From contig CAJLWO010000024.1 of assembly GCA_905210435.1 (NCBI GenBank), positions 1-37,970 of the forward strand: 37,970 nt of DNA. The letters run 5' to 3'. Position 1 is the stretch's first letter. Every line of letters starts with the position of its first letter. The translations under genes and the position numbers were made by a program. Positions 1 through 6,837 of the stretch are shown piece by piece. Source of the DNA: an uncultured Bacteroidales bacterium. Its GTDB lineage: Bacteria; Bacteroidota; Bacteroidia; Bacteroidales; Muribaculaceae. Under the pieces are notes generated by a model. The model did not search any database, was not told the origin of the DNA, and saw only the letters and a list, made by a program, of their open reading frames with translations.

Positions 1-303
1 ACTGCTAAATCGGCGACCTGACGGGCGCCTTTATCCTTAAGTAAACAGCATTGGGCTGCACCCCAATGCAGCCGACAAATATCTGATGATCAGCCTCCAC
101 TATCGGTTGCTCCGGGGAACAGCCCTACATCATGTAGCCGTCAATGTTAATTTTGCAACACCGTCCCCCACTCTTGCATCTTAAGCCGACTCCGTTGATT
201 CACGGCCATACGATTTCAGGCTCCGGATGCACCATTGCGTCCCGGAGCCTGAAACGGTCAAAGTATGAAAAAATGTCTGTTTTCTATTATTTTAAGTTTT
301 CTG
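1..303. other. Intergenic stretch at window edge, no gene seen
   Basis: No reading frame here looks like a real protein and I see no tRNA or rRNA. It holds two hairpin regions. At 48-72 two alternative, mutually exclusive stems can form: GCATTGGG (48-55) with CCCAATGC (62-69), or GCTGCA (55-60) with TGCAGC (67-72). A longer hairpin at 214-254 is listed separately. A 12-base direct repeat (TTATTTTAAGTT-like) at about 287-316 straddles the stop codon of the secreted-protein gene. What lies left of base 1 is unknown. Confidence 0.5.
214..254 (-). terminator. Long hairpin downstream of the sigma-factor operon
   Basis: Bases 214-226 pair perfectly with 242-254 (13 bp). The stem continues inward for about five more pairs around a CCAT loop, with a one-base bulge at 241. 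It lies 50 nt past the stop codon of the minus-strand gene ending at 304, where a terminator would be expected. No U-run follows on either strand, so it may instead be a 3'-end stabiliser or processing site. Confidence 0.4.
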
Positions 304-1128
304 TTATTTTAAGTTGGTGCAGGCTCCGTTGAGGAGTTGGAGGGTTGCCGTCGTGTTGCGGTATTGCGGCTTGGAAATCATACTTTTCAATATCTCGCCG
401 GCGATTATCCTGTCTTCCCGCGTGACGGATGTGGGTATCGATTTGGTATGTTCATAGATTTTGGTTGCGAGGGCCTGTTGCGCGCCCGGTGTGGTCTGCT
501 CCATTGCCTGGACGTAGCCCATGAATTTGCTGAACCATGACGGATTTTCGTTAGTCGTGCCTGAGTACGTTGTCGTGTTGGTGAAAATCTTGAATTGCGA
601 CCGTTCGCTCTGCTCCTGGCGATATTTCAGCGTAGTAGCGTATGTGACAATCAGTTTGCCCGTAATTACCCCGTCTTTTGTCTCCCAGTTCATGCCGTAG
701 GCATAGCGGTAGTTGCCATCTTTATTCTCACTGTCGGGTGCGAGGAAACAGGAGTAGATGTATTTACGGCCCGGGGCGTTGACGCGAGTCCCCATTTCAC
801 CGTTGCCAATGGCCAGCCTTATCTCACTGTCATTTTTTCCGGCTGTGCCGCTGCTTGTGGAGTAAGCCATGGCTTCATCCGATTTAAAAGCCTTGAGAGC
901 GTTGTCTATAAGTGAAGAGTTGGCGGGCAGTGTAAAATCGTATATGTCATACTGAGATTCTTTCTGCCCCGTTTTGGTGTCCTTTTCCATCGAATGTTTT
1001 TCGGTGTACACCACGTCGGAGCTTTTGAGTATTTTGTCAAAGGCTTTGATGATATTGGTCTGCGACGATGACTGCAAAGGTACCGCGATTGCGAGCAGAC
1101 ATAAAATTCCGATAAATCTTGTTTTCAT
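304..1128 (-). CDS. Secreted protein of unknown function in an ECF sigma operon
   Basis: I do not recognise this family. The protein is about 274 residues and begins with a typical signal peptide (MKTRFIGILCLLAIAVPLQS, cleavage probably near SSSQ), so it should be exported to the periplasm or beyond. The mature part has no cysteine cluster, membrane segment or obvious catalytic motif. The middle is rich in Asn, Thr, Ser and Tyr, which would suit a beta-rich envelope protein. It is the last gene of a minus-strand operon with an ECF sigma factor and its likely anti-sigma protein, starting only 12 bp after the anti-sigma stop codon. A second in-frame ATG two codons upstream (1134) is also possible. 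The arrangement suggests an output, or a sensor ligand, of that sigma system, which is inference. Existence as a gene is well supported; function is not. Confidence 0.75.
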   Translation of the reverse strand: MKTRFIGILCLLAIAVPLQSSSQTNIIKAFDKILKSSDVVYTEKHSMEKDTKTGQKESQYDIYDFTLPANSSLIDNALKAFKSDEAMAYSTSSGTAGKNDSEIRLAIGNGEMGTRVNAPGRKYIYSCFLAPDSENKDGNYRYAYGMNWETKDGVITGKLIVTYATTLKYRQEQSERSQFKIFTNTTTYSGTTNENPSWFSKFMGYVQAMEQTTPGAQQALATKIYEHTKSIPTSVTREDRIIAGEILKSMISKPQYRNTTATLQLLNGACTNLK

Positions 1129-1140
1129 AATCATTGATTT

Positions 1141-1863
1141 TTAGAGCATTGTTATTTTATTCAGATCGATTCTGTCGGTATATGAATTGTTGTTATTTTC
1201 TTCGGTTGAAACGTTGCCGTCGGCCATATTTAAAGCGCAGTCCGCTTCGAGCAAGGCAAGGTATTCGGCTTCGTACACTTCGGCCATTGCCATGGCTATC
1301 TCGTTGTCAATGCGGGCCTGCTCTATTCTCAGGTATTCGTCAAAGTCAGGTGTTGCCGTCGGGGTTGATGTGGATTTAGCTTTCTTTGCCGAATGATTCT
1401 TGTCGGGCTTTGAAACATCTGCAATATGTGAGGCGTCGTTTTTTAAAGTCGTGACAAGTTTATCGTTTTGGCAGCGGATAGTGTCTGCCGGACATTCCGT
1501 AATGCCGCTGTTGATGACGTCGGCAGTCAGTGACGGTACGGATGCGGATGGCGCATCTCCGGTGATTTTGACGATAACTGCCGATATGAGCAGCACGCCC
1601 GCTACGACGGCGGCTGTCTGTAAGAGGAGCCGGTAAAGTTTTTTCTTCGGACGCCGTATTTCGAGTCTGCGGCTGAACATATCCCACTCCTGCGCCACGG
1701 TGGTCGGTGGCTCCGGCTGCAATGTGTCCTGTAGCTTCGTTGATATTTCGTAGAGTTCCCGAAGCTCCTCATCGCTGCAGATTGCCATGATTTCGTCTGA
1801 CGTAAGTTCGTCCGGACGGTCAACCATCTTTCCTATCAGTGTATTTTTGATTTCCTCGGTCAT
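1141..1863 (-). CDS. Probable anti-sigma factor, single-pass membrane protein
   Basis: About 240 residues, taking the ATG at 1863. That start overlaps the sigma-factor stop codon as ATGA, the usual sign of translational coupling; an extension to 1917 would run into the sigma gene and is unlikely. The N-terminal ~85 residues are charged and predicted cytoplasmic (a DELTSDEIMAICSDEELREL helix region). A membrane segment follows at about residues 86-106 (LLQTAAVVAGVLLISAVIV). The remainder is a periplasmic domain with a Lys/Ser/Thr-rich linker and a Glu/Ala-rich likely coiled coil (residues ~175-215). This topology fits anti-sigma factors that hold an ECF sigma at the membrane, but there is no FecR or zinc-binding HxxxCxxC motif. 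The assignment therefore rests on topology and gene order. It probably binds the product of the upstream gene. Confidence 0.65.
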   Translation of the reverse strand: MTEEIKNTLIGKMVDRPDELTSDEIMAICSDEELRELYEISTKLQDTLQPEPPTTVAQEWDMFSRRLEIRRPKKKLYRLLLQTAAVVAGVLLISAVIVKITGDAPSASVPSLTADVINSGITECPADTIRCQNDKLVTTLKNDASHIADVSKPDKNHSAKKAKSTSTPTATPDFDEYLRIEQARIDNEIAMAMAEVYEAEYLALLEADCALNMADGNVSTEENNNNSYTDRIDLNKITML

Positions 1864-2348
1864 TTGATATGGGTTTTGAAATGGGTTCGTAATTTTTTTA
1901 GGGCGCTTACAATGCATTTGTTGATTAAGGCTACCGATACGTCGAGACTGTGCGCCGTCTCTTTGTACGACATTCCACGGGAGTATATACTGTCGACGAC
2001 CTGTCGTTCGCGTGGAGAGAGGAGAGTCTCGACGGCCGATTGTATTTCACGTTCACGTGCCTCGGCATCCGTATCGGAGCCGTCAGCTGCGTCGAGCGAA
2101 TATCGGCGTACGAATCGTTCGCGTGTGTCGGTGGCAGCGATGCGGTTGAGGCAGACATTGCGCACCGACCTGACGACGAACGCCATCGGATTTTCAACCT
2201 CCGTATCCGTTTCCCAAAGTTTGATAAATACTTCCTGTACCGCGTCGCGGGCATCGTCCTCGTCGTGCAGGTGGCTTATGGCAAGCCTCATTGCCGGCGG
2301 AAAGCAGCGGAGGTAGATTGTCTCGAACTCTGTGATTGAATATTGCAT
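1860..2348 (-). CDS. RNA polymerase sigma factor, ECF subfamily
   Basis: A 162-residue protein of the usual ECF length. Region 2 is clear around residues 27-47 (HDEDDARDAVQEVFIKLWE), the segment that opens the -10 element and binds the core enzyme. Region 4 at about residues 108-153 contains the helix-turn-helix (LLSPRERQVVDSIYSRGMSYKETAHSLDVS) that reads the -35 element. The linker between is short and acidic and there is no extra C-terminal domain. It is the first gene of a three-gene minus-strand operon with a coupled membrane protein and a secreted protein, a classical envelope-responsive arrangement. The signal and regulon cannot be read from this window. ECF factors often activate their own operon, but I could not identify an autoregulatory promoter with confidence upstream of 2348. 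Confidence 0.93.
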   Translation of the reverse strand: MQYSITEFETIYLRCFPPAMRLAISHLHDEDDARDAVQEVFIKLWETDTEVENPMAFVVRSVRNVCLNRIAATDTRERFVRRYSLDAADGSDTDAEAREREIQSAVETLLSPRERQVVDSIYSRGMSYKETAHSLDVSVALINKCIVSALKKLRTHFKTHIK

Positions 2349-2451
2349 TTATATCGTCGTTTATTGTGTAGACAGGCAAGCACGCGATTTCATTACCGCA
2401 ATTTATAATTTTTTTCCGACAGATGAAATATTTGTAAAGTGCAAGGGCTGT

Positions 2452-2549
2452 CGCAAAACTACCAATTGTAGGGGCGCACGGTCTGTGCGTCCGGGAAATA
2501 AGCGTTGATTATCAGTGATTTATTGGACGCACCGACCGTGCGTCCCTAC
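2452..2549. repeat. Dispersed inverted repeat (GTAGGGACGC family), copy 1
   Basis: Arms 2468-2492 and 2525-2549 are reverse complements over 25 bp with two mismatches, around a 32-nt centre. Each arm is itself a small palindrome (CGCAC..GTGCG), so the element could form a cruciform or nested RNA hairpins. The same arm sequence, the centre motif GATTATCAG and the left flank (GCAAAACTNCCAATT) recur at 24183-24284, so this is a repeat and not a chance terminator. It is intergenic and carries no coding frame, as in MITE- or REP-like elements. Confidence 0.8.
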
Positions 2550-2670
2550 TTCGTTAGTCGGAATTATGTGGTATTGTAATATCCTTTAATGGTATAATCT
2601 GCTGAATGTTACGATTATAAGGCGAATGTATTGAATCGAGTCCCCTCCAATCCCCCGCGAATATAAAATC

Positions 2671-2709
2671 AGTCCCCGGCCTGACGTTGTGATTGTCGGG
2701 CCGGGGACT
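2671..2709 (-). terminator. Rho-independent terminator of adk
   Basis: A 15-bp GC-rich stem (2671-2685 with 2695-2709, one mismatch) encloses a 9-nt loop. Reading on the minus strand, it lies 35 nt after the adk stop codon and is followed by a short U-rich tract (GATTTTATAT). Confidence 0.75.
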
Positions 2710-2744
2710 GTGGTAAGGGATGTTCTATTCTATTATCGGGGATG

Positions 2745-3314
2745 TCAGCCTTCTATGGCTTCGGCGATGCGGTTGAATATTTCGTCGATTGAGCCTGTGG
2801 CGTGGATAGAACGGTATTTGCCTTCGTTGATGTAGTAGTCGCGCAGGGGGAGGGTCTGGTTGTGGTATACTTCAAGACGCTTGTTGATGGTGTCGAGATT
2901 GTCATCTGAACGGCCGGATTCCTGTCCGCGTTTGAGAAGACGTTCCACAAGTTCCTCTTCCGGAACTTCAAGACCGATTACCGAGTCAATTTTCATGCCG
3001 CGTTCGGCAAGGAGCTGCTTGAGGGCGCGTGCCTGCGGGATGGTGCGGGGGAAACCGTCGAGGATAAGTCCCTTGGATATTTCGGGGTCGTTGTCGATGG
3101 TATGGGCAAGAATCTCAATCATCAGATCGTCGGGGATGAGTTGTCCGCGCGAGCAGTATGAGTCGGCCACGATGCCGAGTTCGGTTTTGCGCGCTATATG
3201 GTCGCGCAGCAGTTCGCCCGTTGATATGTGACGGAGATTGTATTTTGCGATAAGACGTTCGCTCTGAGTACCTTTTCCACTTCCGGGCGCACCAAATATA
3301 ATGATATTCGACAT
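2745..3314 (-). CDS. adk: Adenylate kinase
   Basis: Converts AMP and ATP to two ADP in the cytoplasm, setting adenylate energy charge. All landmarks are visible: P-loop GAPGSGKGT at residues 8-16, AMP-binding region STGELLRDHI (31-40), DGFPRT at 86-91, and a lid arginine segment GRSDD at 134-138. At 189 residues it is the short-lid form without the zinc-binding insertion found in ~215-residue enzymes, which is normal for Bacteroidetes. The ATG at 3314 starts directly at the conserved MSNIIIFGAPG. It follows hpt on the same strand after 151 bp, so the two may be cotranscribed as a purine salvage pair. A strong terminator follows the stop codon. Confidence 0.97.
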   Translation of the reverse strand: MSNIIIFGAPGSGKGTQSERLIAKYNLRHISTGELLRDHIARKTELGIVADSYCSRGQLIPDDLMIEILAHTIDNDPEISKGLILDGFPRTIPQARALKQLLAERGMKIDSVIGLEVPEEELVERLLKRGQESGRSDDNLDTINKRLEVYHNQTLPLRDYYINEGKYRSIHATGSIDEIFNRIAEAIEG

Positions 3315-3465
3315 AATTAAATTGTTTTGATATTACACAAAGTTGACTTTCGGCTCCATCGCTGGCGAGGAAGCCGGTGCTTTACCCGGTATTTTAGTGT
3401 TTTAAGGTTAATCTGTTGCCCTATTCAGGGTGATAGCCGTGCCGGACACGGCAGTATCTATGAAA

Positions 3466-4008
3466 TCAATTGTTCTCTTTGAGCACGTAGATGTCGTCGA
3501 GGTTGCGTGCAAGCCCGTCGATATCGAGGCCGAAGCCGATGATGAATTTCGGCGGTATGGCAAATCCTACATAGTCGGGCTTGATGTCCACTTTAAGCGC
3601 ATCGGGCTTGAAGAGCAGTGTAGCCACTTTGATTTCAGCCGGCTCCTTCTCCTTGAGCGTGTCAAGAAGCCGGGTGATGGTGTTGCCTGTGTCGACGATG
3701 TCTTCCACGATGATGATTGTACGCCCCTTGATGTCTTCGTTGAGACCGATTACCTCTTTTACTACGCCGGTCGATCCCATTCCTTCATAGCTTTTGAGCC
3801 TTATGAACGAAATCTCGGCATCGAAATCAACCGCTCTGAACAGGTCGGCGGCAAAAGGGAAGGCTCCGTTAAGCACACATAGAAACAAGGGATTTTTGCC
3901 TTCGCATTCGGCTGAAATCGTCCCCGCTATCTCCTTTATGCGCTTGTCGATTTGTTCCCGTCGGATGTATGGCTCGAATGTGAGCCCGTTGTATGTTACT
4001 TGATCCAT
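3466..4008 (-). CDS. hpt: Hypoxanthine phosphoribosyltransferase
   Basis: Salvages hypoxanthine (and usually guanine) with PRPP to form IMP or GMP. The 180-residue protein has the standard type I PRTase features: a flexible loop region with SYEGMGSTG (residues 73-81), the PRPP-binding motif VEDIVDTGNT at 101-110, a base-recognition segment KPDYVGFAIPPKF (144-154), and the C-terminal GFGLDIDGLARNL (158-170) typical of HPRT rather than xanthine or adenine PRTases. The length is normal. A TAAATTTG promoter element lies 21-28 bp upstream of the ATG on the minus strand. It is divergent from the NAD(P)HX repair gene and upstream of adk. Confidence 0.95.
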   Translation of the reverse strand: MDQVTYNGLTFEPYIRREQIDKRIKEIAGTISAECEGKNPLFLCVLNGAFPFAADLFRAVDFDAEISFIRLKSYEGMGSTGVVKEVIGLNEDIKGRTIIIVEDIVDTGNTITRLLDTLKEKEPAEIKVATLLFKPDALKVDIKPDYVGFAIPPKFIIGFGLDIDGLARNLDDIYVLKENN

Positions 4009-4028
4009 TGTATTTATGTAAATTAGTG

Positions 4029-4036
4029 CAAATTTA
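4029..4036 (-). promoter_or_regulatory. Bacteroidetes -7 element for hpt
   Basis: The minus strand reads TAAATTTG, matching the TAnnTTTG consensus of the Bacteroidetes primary sigma factor. It would start transcription near 4022, about 14 nt before the hpt ATG. No good -33 TTTG is visible. Confidence 0.5.
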
Positions 4037-4077
4037 CGTAAAGAATTTTATAAATCATCTACGTTGGGACAAGTTTT

Positions 4078-4108
4078 TTTGATACCCTAAAAAAAATGTG
4101 TAAATTTG
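4078..4108 (+). promoter_or_regulatory. Bacteroidetes promoter for the NAD(P)HX repair gene
   Basis: TTTG at 4078-4081, 19-nt spacer, TAAATTTG at 4101-4108. This is a textbook Bacteroidetes promoter, with transcription expected near 4115 and the ATG at 4132. It is divergent from the hpt promoter. Confidence 0.7.
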
Positions 4109-4131
4109 TAGTCAACTATGTGTATGAATAG

Positions 4132-5655
4132 ATGAAGATATTTACTAACAGCGAAATTCGTCAGATAGACCAATATACTATTGAACATGAGGATGTTAAA
4201 CCCATCGAGCTGATAGAGCGCGTGGCGCGTGCGGTGACCGATGAGATAACCGCGCGGTGGCGTCCGTCGAAGCCGGTCGTTATTTTCGCCGGACCGGGCA
4301 ATAACGGTGCCGATGCATTGGCCGTGGGCGCGCTGCTGTCGGAAAGCGGATACAAGATACATGCCTACCTGTTCAATATCGGCGGCAACAAACTGTCGGC
4401 CGAGTGTACCGTATGCCGTGACCGCTTCGTGCAGTGTCCCGGCGTAGGCATCACAGAGGTAATCGACACGTTCATGATGCCCGACCTGCAGCGCAATCTG
4501 CTCATTATCGACGGCCTTTTCGGCTCGGGTCTGCGCGACCCGCTCAAAGGGGGCTTCTCATACCTCGTGCAGCGTATCAACGAGGCCAACGCCACGGTAG
4601 TATCCATCGACATACCGTCGGGACTCGCCGGCGACTGGAATCCGACGCTCATATCGCGTGATGTAATCCACGCCACTCTTACACTGGCCATACAGCATCC
4701 GCGCCTGGCATTTTTCATTGCCGACAACGCCGAACTCGTGGGCGAATGGAAAGTGCTCGACATCGGTCTGAGCCGGGCTGCCGCGGCCGAAATCAAGGCA
4801 AAATTCTATCTCGTTGAGGAGGCCGACGTGTACCGTGCCCTCAAGCGCCGCCCGCTTTTCTCCTCGAAAGCCGATTACGGCACCGCACTTATATATGCCG
4901 GAAGCTACGGCATGATGGGGGCGGCGGTCATGGCAGCCCGCGGAGCATTGCGCTCCGGCGTGGGAAAAGTCACGGTCGAGGCGCCCAAATGCGGTTATCC
5001 GATAATCCAGTCGGCTGCTCCCGAGGCATTGTATTGTGCCAACCAGGGGGAGATGTATATCGACCGCATGCGTCCCGCGCATCAGTACAGCGCCATCGCG
5101 GTAGGACCGGGTATCGGTACGAACGAAACCACGCTACGCGCTCTCGAAGAGCTGTTGCTCTCGTCGAAGTCGCCGATAATACTTGATGCCGACGCTCTCA
5201 ACTGTATAGCAATGAAGCCGACCATGCTCAACTCCCTGCCCATGCTGTCAATCATCACACCGCATGCCGGAGAGTTTGACCGTCTGTTCGGACATCACGC
5301 ATCGATGGAGGCTCGTCTGCGCAAAGCGTGCGAGGTGGCGCGCCACTATCATATCCTGATTGTGCTCAAGGGACATTATACATCAATCATACGTCCCGAC
5401 GGGAAGATATATTTCAATTCGTCGGGTACGCCGGCTATGGCGACTCCGGGCAGCGGCGACGTGCTTACCGGTATGCTTGCCGGATTCATGGCACAGGGTT
5501 ACAATCCCGAGATAGCGACACTGCTGGCGGTATTCCTGCATGGACTCGCCGGCGAAATCGCGGCGGAAGACCACGGTGACTATGGTGTAATCGCTTCCGA
5601 CATAGCCGACAATATCGGCTGTGCGATAAAGGCGATTATGGAGCCGATACGTTAA
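4132..5655 (+). CDS. nnr: Bifunctional NAD(P)H-hydrate epimerase / ADP-dependent dehydratase
   Basis: Repairs damaged NAD(P)H: the N-terminal YjeF domain (residues ~1-215) epimerises the hydrate, and the C-terminal ribokinase-like domain (~230-505) dehydrates it using ADP. Visible motifs are GPGNNGADALA (54-64) and DGLFGSGL (127-134) in the epimerase, then DYGTALIYAGSYGMMGAA (248-265), GPGIG (325-329), LDADALN (351-357), ITPHAGEFDRL (375-385), LKGHYT (412-417) and the ATP/ADP-loop motif TPGSGDVLTG (438-447) in the dehydratase. At 507 residues it is the usual fused length. One small departure is that the usual NNGGD of the epimerase reads NNGAD here, with the aspartate kept. It is the first gene of a plus-strand run, with its own promoter. 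Confidence 0.95.
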   Translation: MKIFTNSEIRQIDQYTIEHEDVKPIELIERVARAVTDEITARWRPSKPVVIFAGPGNNGADALAVGALLSESGYKIHAYLFNIGGNKLSAECTVCRDRFVQCPGVGITEVIDTFMMPDLQRNLLIIDGLFGSGLRDPLKGGFSYLVQRINEANATVVSIDIPSGLAGDWNPTLISRDVIHATLTLAIQHPRLAFFIADNAELVGEWKVLDIGLSRAAAAEIKAKFYLVEEADVYRALKRRPLFSSKADYGTALIYAGSYGMMGAAVMAARGALRSGVGKVTVEAPKCGYPIIQSAAPEALYCANQGEMYIDRMRPAHQYSAIAVGPGIGTNETTLRALEELLLSSKSPIILDADALNCIAMKPTMLNSLPMLSIITPHAGEFDRLFGHHASMEARLRKACEVARHYHILIVLKGHYTSIIRPDGKIYFNSSGTPAMATPGSGDVLTGMLAGFMAQGYNPEIATLLAVFLHGLAGEIAAEDHGDYGVIASDIADNIGCAIKAIMEPIR

Positions 5656-5683
5656 AATATACAAGCCCCATCTTTTAACGCTT

Positions 5684-6769
5684 ATGAAAAAAGTCAAGAC
5701 AACATTTATAGCAGTATTGGCGGCGACAGCAATCGCTTCGGCCCAGCAGGCCCAGCGCATCACCGCTACAAAAGCCAACGAATACGGCATAGCGTACACC
5801 CTGCCGGTGACCGCAGTCGACATCACGATTGAAGCGGAATTCACCCGCGAGGAGCCGGGCGAGTTCTATAAGTACGCTCTCAAATACCTCAATGTCGACA
5901 ATCCGATAACCGAGCCTTCGCTCAGCGCATCGGTAAAAAGCGTGACCATAAGCACTCACGGTGTGCCTGACCCTGACAAACGCTATCTCGTGACGCTTAA
6001 AAGCGGGCAGGCCCCTTACATAATGCTTGGCGAGGGCAATGTCCCCCTCTCAATCAATACGGAAAAAGTGTATGAGACCGAGCGCCCGTCACTGCCCGAG
6101 GCACGCAGCGCGGAGCCGACTCCGCTCCAGTCGGAAGCTGCGAGGCAGGTCATAACCCAAGAAATGCTGCAGAGTCATTCGTCGGCCAAGCGCGCTGAAC
6201 TTGCCGCCGAGCAGATATATGCGTTGCGCCAGAGCCGTACCGACCTCATCACGGGGCAGACCGAGCAGATGCCGCCCGACGGCGCGGCCATGAAAATAGT
6301 GATGGACAATATCGAGGCGCAGGAGCAGGCGCTCATGGCTATGTTTGTCGGTACCAAAAGCACATATACCGAAGTGCGTACGTTCACCGTCGTGCCCGAT
6401 GGCAATATCAACCGACAGATAATAGCGCGCATATCGGCCACTGGCGGCATTGTCGATGCCAACGATTTGAGCGGATTCCCAGTATATCTCTCACTTAAAG
6501 AGCTGAACCGCGGCGAGATGCCTGTCAATGACAAGGGCGAGACGCTGCCATTCCCCAAGGGTGGCGTGGCATATACTATCCCCGGTCAGGCGCAGGTCAC
6601 GGTGACTGCATTGGGCAAAGAGCTGGCGCGGAAAGACGTGGAGCTTGCACAGTCGGGTATCGTGTACGGCATGGCGCCATCTAACTTCACTGATAAGAAA
6701 GCGCCCGTCTATCTGCTGTTTGATCCCGCTACCGGCGCTGCAGCCGAAGTGGGACCGGCCGTTAAATAA
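5684..6769 (+). CDS. DUF4831 family exported protein
   Basis: A 361-residue protein of a Bacteroidetes family of unknown function. It is recognised from the early segment with YTLPVTAVDITIEAE (~38-52), the PGEFYKYALKYLN stretch (~58-70), and the SVTISTHGVPDPDKRYLV region typical of DUF4831. A cleavable signal peptide (MKKVKTTFIAVLAATAIASA) predicts periplasmic or outer-membrane location. There is no catalytic motif and no transmembrane segment after the signal peptide. It begins 28 bp after the NAD(P)HX repair gene and ends 68 bp before the RelA/SpoT gene, so cotranscription is plausible. A weak hairpin (6799-6804 with 6812-6817) sits in the gap to the next gene. The function is unknown. Confidence 0.8.
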   Translation: MKKVKTTFIAVLAATAIASAQQAQRITATKANEYGIAYTLPVTAVDITIEAEFTREEPGEFYKYALKYLNVDNPITEPSLSASVKSVTISTHGVPDPDKRYLVTLKSGQAPYIMLGEGNVPLSINTEKVYETERPSLPEARSAEPTPLQSEAARQVITQEMLQSHSSAKRAELAAEQIYALRQSRTDLITGQTEQMPPDGAAMKIVMDNIEAQEQALMAMFVGTKSTYTEVRTFTVVPDGNINRQIIARISATGGIVDANDLSGFPVYLSLKELNRGEMPVNDKGETLPFPKGGVAYTIPGQAQVTVTALGKELARKDVELAQSGIVYGMAPSNFTDKKAPVYLLFDPATGAAAEVGPAVK

Positions 6770-6837
6770 TAACCGGCAAAAGTTTTCCGAAGAGTATCAT
6801 GCGGTATCGTGCCGCATCATTTTAAACCGTCAACATT

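Larger units (their letters stand above)
2349..2744. other. Intergenic region between the ECF operon and adk
   Basis: No gene seen. From left to right it holds the upstream region of the sigma-factor operon (about 2349-2450, AT-rich, no clean TAnnTTTG box), an inverted repeat element (2452-2549, listed separately), a plain AT-rich segment (2550-2670), and the terminator of adk (2671-2709). Confidence 0.5.

Noticed and set aside
1141..1917. FecR-type or zinc-binding anti-sigma assignment
   Set aside because: No FecR domain pattern and no HxxxCxxC motif are present; only topology and gene order support the anti-sigma role.
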